Assembly (NCBI GenBank): GCA_037142515.1
Contig: JBAXAM010000007.1
Coordinates: 1 to 52,445 of the forward strand
DNA length: 52,445 bases
Direction: 5' to 3'
Source of the DNA: JBAXAM01 sp037142515
GTDB lineage: Bacteria > Pseudomonadota > Gammaproteobacteria > UBA9339
Made by a program: the position numbers and the translations under genes
Shown here: positions 52,324-52,445 of the stretch, piece by piece
How the letters are laid out: each line of letters starts with the position of its first letter
Numbering within the stretch: position 1 is the first letter of the stretch
The notes under the pieces: generated by a model
Seen by the model: the letters and a program-made list of their open reading frames with translations, nothing else
Database searches by the model: none
Told to the model about the DNA's origin: nothing

Positions 52324-52445
52324 ACAAGAATAGCAGAATTGGTCATGCACTGCTACAAAAGGTATAATAGGCGACGAAAAACCCAGTAGGATGGATAAAG
52401 CAACTTTTTTTCTGTAAATATGTTTAAACTTCTAGCCCTTTTAAA

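Noticed and set aside
51979..52389. Open frames on both strands over the last 400 bases
   Set aside because: They cover the RNase P RNA, whose conserved blocks explain the sequence.
1..52445. CRISPR arrays
   Set aside because: No set of regularly spaced direct repeats was seen; the GTGTGCC cluster has irregular spacing and alternating orientation.

Overview
The window is AT-rich chromosome from a gammaproteobacterium. Gene content and order (lptD-surA-rsmA, the mur/fts cell-wall cluster, lpxC-dciA-secA, one clpB, lspA, rnpB) point to the Legionellales/Coxiellaceae type of host-associated bacteria. That placement is inference from gene order and protein character; no 16S gene is present.

Layout. 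(1) 1-16,470 is accessory DNA: a helix-turn-helix protein and a Toprim/DUF3631 primase-helicase followed by a nested inverted repeat; an unknown protein; a very large formyltransferase-NRPS-PKS-reductase enzyme behind a cluster of GTGTGCC half-sites; a double-PAS hybrid histidine kinase; an exported leucine-rich-repeat protein; and a small DNA-binding-like protein with a stop-interrupted paralogue, lying on either side of a tRNA-Thr gene. (2) 16,754-23,761 is core envelope and metabolism: rsmA, surA, lptD and an esterase on the minus strand, and the tiny lipoprotein lptM, a MarC-family protein, a glycosyltransferase and a shikimate-kinase-like gene on the plus strand. (3) 23,762-26,844 is a scrap heap: a truncated Avd gene, a diversity-generating-retroelement (DGR) target gene held out of frame by a (CAAA)6 tract, an IS91-type transposase remnant and a fragment of chorismate synthase. 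(4) 26,841-41,665 carries rsmI and a methyltransferase, then murD-ftsW-murC-fic-murB-ftsQ-ftsA-ftsZ, lpxC, dciA and secA. A Fic AMP-transferase with its own palindromic operator is embedded in the division cluster. (5) 41,830-52,323 holds a small exported protein, a glycosyltransferase, phospholipid genes (CDP-alcohol transferase, pssA, cls), ttcA, nadC, an ankyrin-like protein, clpB, a type IV pilin, lspA and RNase P RNA.

The most interesting items are two. First, the DGR-type surface protein appears to have two layers of variation: a C-terminal variable region with the expected codon signature, and a 5' tetranucleotide repeat that would switch expression on and off. No reverse transcriptase or template repeat is visible in the window and the Avd copy is cut short. 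Second, the single-gene assembly line F-(C remnant)-A-T-KS-AT-T-R predicts an N-formylated amino acid extended by one malonyl unit and released by reduction. It lies upstream of a sensor kinase on the same strand.

Reading was by eye from the sequence; family names rest on recognised motifs, not on database searches.
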